Assembly: GCA_003024785.1 (NCBI GenBank)
Contig: PUQB01000189.1
Span: 62,001-126,000 of the forward strand
Length of the DNA stretch: 64,000 nt
Origin: Selaginella tamariscina
Lineage: Eukaryota > Streptophyta > Lycopodiopsida > Selaginellales > Selaginellaceae
Reading direction: 5' to 3'
Below, one piece after another: positions 59,541 through 64,000 of this stretch; positions within the stretch are counted from its first letter, which is position 1, and every line of letters starts with the position of its first letter. Made by a program: the position numbers and the translations under genes. Under the pieces are notes generated by a model. That model saw only the letters and a list, made by a program, of their open reading frames with translations, was not told the origin of the DNA and did no database searches.

Positions 59541-59917
59541 GAAACTGGATGAAACGCTGCTGTAATTGTGTGATCAATTTTTTACAACTGCATGAATTGT
59601 AATAGATTGAGTAAGCCCAATATATTAAATAGTAATTAACAGAAAAAAAATTAAATATAAAACTACATTTCTCTTATTTACTTTATAATTCATTAATAAA
59701 GGTAAAAAATAGTAATTTAAATTCAATTTAACATTTAAAACTTAAAAATGAAAAAGAATATAATCACAATTAATACTTAAAATTATTAATAATTAATAAT
59801 AAATAAGCTTCCCATTTTGGAATAGGCTTTACCTTTAAAAAAAGGTAACAAGTGTTTAATCATATATATTAAGCATTTTATTTTAGGGTTTGGCATACAT
59901 TCTTTCAAGGAGATAAC
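59541..59917. other. AT-rich spacer before the XRN-like element
   Basis: AT-rich sequence without exons. It marks the upstream boundary of the compact gene block at 59.9-62.6 kb. Confidence 0.6.
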
Positions 59918-61197
59918 ATGGGTGTCCCAGGATTCTTTGGATGGATACTTTCCAGACACAATAAATCAGTAATTGATGCAAAGCACTCGAACTCCTCATT
60001 TTATGGGTTATACATAGATGGCAACAACCTCATCTATGATACTGTTGGAGCTAACCCACCTTCAACTCACAAAGAAGTCTCCGGGATGGTTCTTGCGGCC
60101 CTAGAGGATCTTGTATCTACAGTTGCCCCGTCCCGACTGCTGTTCATAGCATTGGATGGCAAGAGCCCTTGCCAAAAGAGAGCACATGTACAACAAGCCG
60201 AAGGAGTTAACAAACCAGGGCTAAACTTCAACATGAAATTGTTCAAGATAGAGTTTGAGGCGGAACTCAAGGAATTTGTGAAAGAAAAATGAAGACACAC
60301 AGCCGCTGGAAATGTTAAAAGTTGTTATCTCCGGGCCGAGAATACCGGGAGAAGGAGAGCACAAGATACTGCAATATTTCAACTATTATACAAGTTTAGA
60401 GGGATCCGACACAAGGTCACTTCACTGTTTTTACGGGCGGGATGCAGATCTTGTCATGCTGTCTCTGGCGCATAGATTTTCCGATAAGATATACATATTA
60501 AGACCAGATGGGGCTTACAAGCAAGAGTCGAAGAAGTTTATCAAAATCGGTATGCTTAGCCAGAGCTTGACAGGAGATCTCCAAATACAGAATGCTTCTC
60601 TAACCATAAACAAGGGATTTGTACGGGATTTCGTGTTCTTATCGTTTCTGTTGGGAAATGACTATCTACCTTCGTTGGGCTCCAACGTGACAATCCACGA
60701 CTTAAGAACAGTATATGCTCTTGTTCGTCCAGAAATGGGAGGGTACATCATTGAAGATGGTGTATTAAAGCTTGAACGACTTAAGAAGTACTTGAGAGTC
60801 CTACTGGGGAAGTTGCAAGAGGAAAGTTTAAGCCCCAGTTCAAACAATGTAGGGATAGAGTATTTAAAGGGTTAATGTGGGTTTCTCAGTATTACTTTCA
60901 AGGGCACGCAAGCGACTGGGAATACACGGTTGACAGGGGACCGAGTATCAGTGATATACTGCACGCTTTGGATCACCCAGTGGTGGCAAAACGTTACTCA
61001 GCCATAACATGCGTACACCTGCATCTGATGAGTATGATGAAGTGGATATCATCACCATGTTTCACCCGTGGAAGCGTGTCAACCTTGGTACCAGCACAAG
61101 TCCCGAATCCGTACAGTCCCCGCCCAGGAAGTGGAGAAGGTGTGGAACATATCGTCCACCTATCATCACAGATAGGTGTAAGCTAGTTCCTGTATAG
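59918..61197 (+). pseudogene. Compact XRN-type 5'-3' exoribonuclease, broken; possible giant-virus-derived fossil
   Basis: The XRN hallmarks are present in order: an N-terminus starting MGVPGFFGWILS, a YIDGNNLIYDTV metal-site region, a LLFIALDGKSPC stretch, SGPRIPGEGEHKI, a RDADLVMLSLAHRF block and DFVFLSFLLGNDYLPSL, then SQYYFQGHASDWEY. It has no introns and covers only about 420 codons, far shorter than plant XRN2/3/4 (roughly 900-1000). Short intron-less XRNs are known in giant DNA viruses, and endogenised giant-virus DNA is known in moss and lycophyte genomes, so viral ancestry is a fair hypothesis; a decayed retrocopy of a cellular XRN is the alternative. As it stands it is broken, with about two interruptions. 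It converges with the tandem-MADS gene 245 bp away. Confidence 0.7.
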
Positions 61198-61442
61198 AAT
61201 GTTTCATTTAATAACTGTGAAATATTCTTAAGAGATACTAGTCTAATTGTATAAGTACTATACACACAAGTATAAGTACGGCAGTACTATACACACGCAC
61301 GCGCGCGCGCAATGCACCCATAACCGTAAAAATTTATATTAAAATACATAGTGAACATAATACAGTGTCTGTTAATCTTGATCCAACAGAAAGTTGTTTA
61401 ACTCTTCATAGCTCCACCCGTTGTTTACTTGAGCCTCTATAC

Positions 61443-62573
61443 TCAACTATCTTGATGATTACCCAATCCATCATCACCATGGTCGTAACTATCATTCAAA
61501 TATGTACTCACATCAAAATCATCATCTTGTGAAGCATCCAACTGTGATAAATCCATATTCTGCCCATGCCGCACCTCTTGGTGTATACAATTATACAAAC
61601 TTGTAACAGGCGAGCAATCTTCTGTTTGTTGACCATATGCTGCCGTTTTCTGCTGCATGTCCTGTGTATAAACCCCACACGGCTCCATAAATTCGTTGTA
61701 CATACCAAACTCAGTGGGAACTAAACTCCCACACTGGTTCTGTACTAGTGCATCACTGTTATGCAGCCCACCTTGCTCATAACACGTAGAAGAAGCAAAA
61801 GAGGAAGTCAGTACGTGAACAAGTGCATCACTGCTATTCATCCCACCTTGCTCACCACCTTGCTCACCATGCTCGGAACATATAGAAGAAGCAGGAGAGG
61901 GAGTCGAAGAAGAGCCACTGGTCTCCAGCAGAGCTTGAAACTCGTTAATAAACTCATCCACATCCTGCTCAACAACATTCGCCTCAATCCACCTCTTGAG
62001 ATACTCCTTGGTAAACACCGGTAAGATGTTATCGGTAGCACCAGTTACAAACCGGTAGTAGTAGGGCTTCCCCTTCACTGGCTCGAGGTCACCCGTAACT
62101 TCCAACGTGATGTCCGCCCTGAAATTCTCTGCGAAGAGTATCGCACATAAGAAGAGCCCCTGTATTCGTTTCTTCATCGACTCTCTTCTCTTCTTATAAT
62201 CCTGTATATACCCCTTGTAAGCTGGCCCTCTCGCACCTTTCTTTCTCTGTGTGGAGTCGGTTTCTCTGCAAGGCTTATCCCAGTAGCACTTGGTCTTGTT
62301 AGGAGGGACGTTGTCATTAGCACCTGTGATATATCTGAAGTAGCCATTCCTCAGCCTCACAGAGAGATTTGCAGCGTGCACTAGTAACTTCACACACGAC
62401 CGGAAGTTCTCCTCGTGTTTTGTAACACACTTGAAGAATCCCTGGGATCTTTTCTTGTACGAGGCATAACGCTTTCTTGGGTTAAGTATGTATCCCCTCT
62501 GCGTCTTACCACGACCTTTCTTCTTCTCCGCTTCGGTAGAGGATCCTCTAGCTACCATAGTTCCTGCGAGCAA
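61443..62573 (-). CDS. Second protein with two tandem MADS/SRF-like domains
   Basis: Intronless, 376 residues (or 371 from Met6, MVARGSS). Modules at about residues 20-98 and 112-192 match the two modules of the protein at 25324-26358: YKKRSQGFFKCV and then FRYITGANDNVP in module 1; GYIQDYKKRRESMKKRIQGL and then YYYRFVTGATDNILP in module 2. Helix 1 has changed more than in its paralogue (KKA replaced by KCV and LCA), as has the linker, so DNA binding may be weakened or re-tuned. After residue 195 comes an acidic stretch (VEQDVDEFINEF), then Ser/Gly-rich and Gln-rich sequence with a duplicated SSDALVHV-type unit, ending acidic. No defects seen. Function unknown; nuclear DNA-binding is inferred. 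Confidence 0.68.
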   Translation of the reverse strand: MLAGTMVARGSSTEAEKKKGRGKTQRGYILNPRKRYASYKKRSQGFFKCVTKHEENFRSCVKLLVHAANLSVRLRNGYFRYITGANDNVPPNKTKCYWDKPCRETDSTQRKKGARGPAYKGYIQDYKKRRESMKKRIQGLFLCAILFAENFRADITLEVTGDLEPVKGKPYYYRFVTGATDNILPVFTKEYLKRWIEANVVEQDVDEFINEFQALLETSGSSSTPSPASSICSEHGEQGGEQGGMNSSDALVHVLTSSFASSTCYEQGGLHNSDALVQNQCGSLVPTEFGMYNEFMEPCGVYTQDMQQKTAAYGQQTEDCSPVTSLYNCIHQEVRHGQNMDLSQLDASQDDDFDVSTYLNDSYDHGDDGLGNHQDS

Positions 62574-62744
62574 CCCTTACATACCATCCATATTTGTGTG
62601 CTAAGAAGGATCACAAGAGGACAGTTTAAATGTACCCGCAAAAACCATTAGAATTAATTATCTGCCTTTAGAAATGAGAAGGGTACATTTTTAAGTACGC
62701 CTTTGTGCATGTTAAGGTTTATAAAATTTATATCCCGTAGTTAA

Positions 62745-62904
62745 TTAATATATAAAGAAACAAACATATAAACGATTTACTTTGGAATCATTACACGTAG
62801 CTACTTGTTGTGTGCGTTGAGCATCTACTCGGTATATCATGTCGATGAAGTGATCACTCTGCACAAAAAATATAACTATATAAATATTTCTACATGTGTA
62901 TGGA

Positions 62905-62957
<53 letters not shown>

Positions 62958-64000
62958 CACTATTTTCCCTCTAAGGTGGATAAAGGCGGAGCCTCTGTTG
63001 TGTGTGTTGTGAACCTGTAGAGTCTCTCTGTCACTCTCTCTTTCACACACACAGTCTTTCTCTCTCTCTCTCACACACACAAACAAGCACTGTATGTGTG
63101 TATATACAGTACCTGGACGAGTCGGAGTAGGGCATCTTTAACACCATCCCTGGAGATTGTGGGAAGCGTGGGGATGGAGAGCGGTGTAAGAGACGCAGGT
63201 GGTGCTGGTGGTGGAAAGGGTTGAAGTAAGGGAGCACCATGAGAAGGCTGAAGGACAGGTGGAGCAAGTGGCTGTGAAAATCCGGATGAAGGTGGAGCAG
63301 GTGTGAAGAAGGATGGCTTCACCAACATGCTTGGAGCTATTGCTGTTGCTTCAACGGGTTCTTGGGTCACTGTATAACAAATAGCAATTACAATCATAAT
63401 ACATAGGGGGACACAACACTACATGTAAAGTTCTTGTGCGCTTTCCCATAGCCAGTCAAATGTGAATTTACCTCTCAACCTTATCATGATAAGAAGATGT
63501 ATATATGCATAGCCCTTAATATATACACCTGTGTGTGTTACTGATTGAGAATATAACTTGCAGTAGATATATTCATCATGAGATGTATCAACAGCAAGTC
63601 CATACATTGTTGTTTTTGATACATGCCAAAATGGGTCAAACCGAAGTGGGCCAATAAACAGTGCATACATAATAACAGTACCTGTTGCAACACTTGACAT
63701 GGAAGGAAGTGGAACTGGTGAAACGTTAGATGACGAGTGCATGATTGGAATAGCTCCAGCAGACCGTGAAGGTGCTGAAGAAGGGACCTCTTGACCACCT
63801 ACTTGCAACGAGTTCTGTAAAATTTAACAATTTAGGTACTGCATATTTATGTGTGTCTATGTATGTATGCACTTACGTTGAAGAAGCGTTCCAATGGTTC
63901 TTCAGTGACAGTGGTAGTTGGTTCTAATGGTCCTTCCACAATTGCTGCAGATGGAACACCTCGAGCTCTAGGAATTCATTACTGCACGCTTCAGTAAGTA
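62745..64000 (-). CDS. DCP1: mRNA-decapping enzyme subunit DCP1, 3' part (runs off the window)
   Basis: Activator of DCP2 in cytoplasmic P-bodies. Only the C-terminal part is present. Exons in reading order: 63967-63877, 63814-63682, 63369-63113, 62858-62745, joined in phase. The Pro-rich region with GAPLLQPFPPPAPPASLTPL is typical of plant DCP1. It is followed by the C-terminal trimerisation-like helix ISRDGVKDALLRLVQ-SDHFIDMIYR (split here by an intron). The last exon then gives about 28 residues beyond the usual family end. The EVH1 domain must lie beyond 64000. The acceptor of the 63967 exon is the least certain boundary. A long (TA)n tract lies in the last intron. Confidence 0.85.
62909..62956. 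repeat. Pure (TA)n microsatellite in the last DCP1 intron
   Basis: About 24 TA units in a row, preceded by a short TGCATA stretch, within the 254-bp last intron of DCP1. A nearby (CT)n tract lies around 63057-63071. Confidence 0.95.

Noticed and set aside
1-64000. tRNA, rRNA and CRISPR elements
   Set aside because: None recognised by eye; tRNA-like folds were not searched exhaustively.

Overview
The window is nuclear DNA of a land plant. It carries plant-specific genes (a TOPLESS-type co-repressor, a PRDA1-type plastid protein, plant MAPKKKs, an ABCB transporter), short GT-AG introns and telo-box promoters. Introns and spacers are AT-rich and full of (TG)n, (CT)n(CA)n, (GA)n and (TA)n tracts. 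I cannot name the species. The trihelix remnant and the possible giant-virus gene would suit a seed-free plant, but this is weak.

Layout. 2.1-3.7 kb: a small six-exon orphan gene (-). 7.7-14.2 kb: TOPLESS in 25 exons (+). 15.3-17.4 kb: PRDA1 in 10 exons (-). 17.8-25.0 kb: an ABCB transporter in 20 exons (+), divergent from PRDA1 across a 403-bp shared promoter. 25.3-26.4 kb: an intronless gene (-) for a protein with two tandem MADS-like domains. 26.8-27.8 kb: ribosomal protein eS25 (+). 28.4-29.8 kb: RNA polymerase III subunit RPC9 (+). About 31.2-38.6 kb: a degenerate tandem repeat array carrying CCACGTGG boxes, leading into two intronless MAPKKK paralogues at 38.96 and 42.25 kb (+). 44.6-49.6 kb: a duplicated non-coding segment in two direct copies, followed by an inverted scrap of RPC9 exon 3 and a trihelix gene remnant. 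50-57.8 kb: a very AT-rich, microsatellite-poor block with an inverted, circularly permuted repeat. 58.3-59.5 kb: an exon-like fragment and a PPR pseudogene. 59.9-61.2 kb: a compact, broken XRN-type exonuclease, possibly of giant-virus origin. 61.4-62.6 kb: a second tandem-MADS gene (-). 62.7 kb to the edge: the 3' part of DCP1 (-).

The most novel item is the pair of proteins with two MADS/SRF-like domains in one chain, 35 kb apart. MADS domains normally bind DNA as dimers, so these could be built-in dimers. Also notable are single extra bases in PRDA1 and ABCB, which point to pseudogenisation or assembly error, and the repeat array whose G-box motif recurs in the first MAPKKK promoter.

Exon models were built by eye from splice signals, codon phase and remembered family sequences. 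Every multi-exon model closes in frame, apart from the two genes with the extra base.
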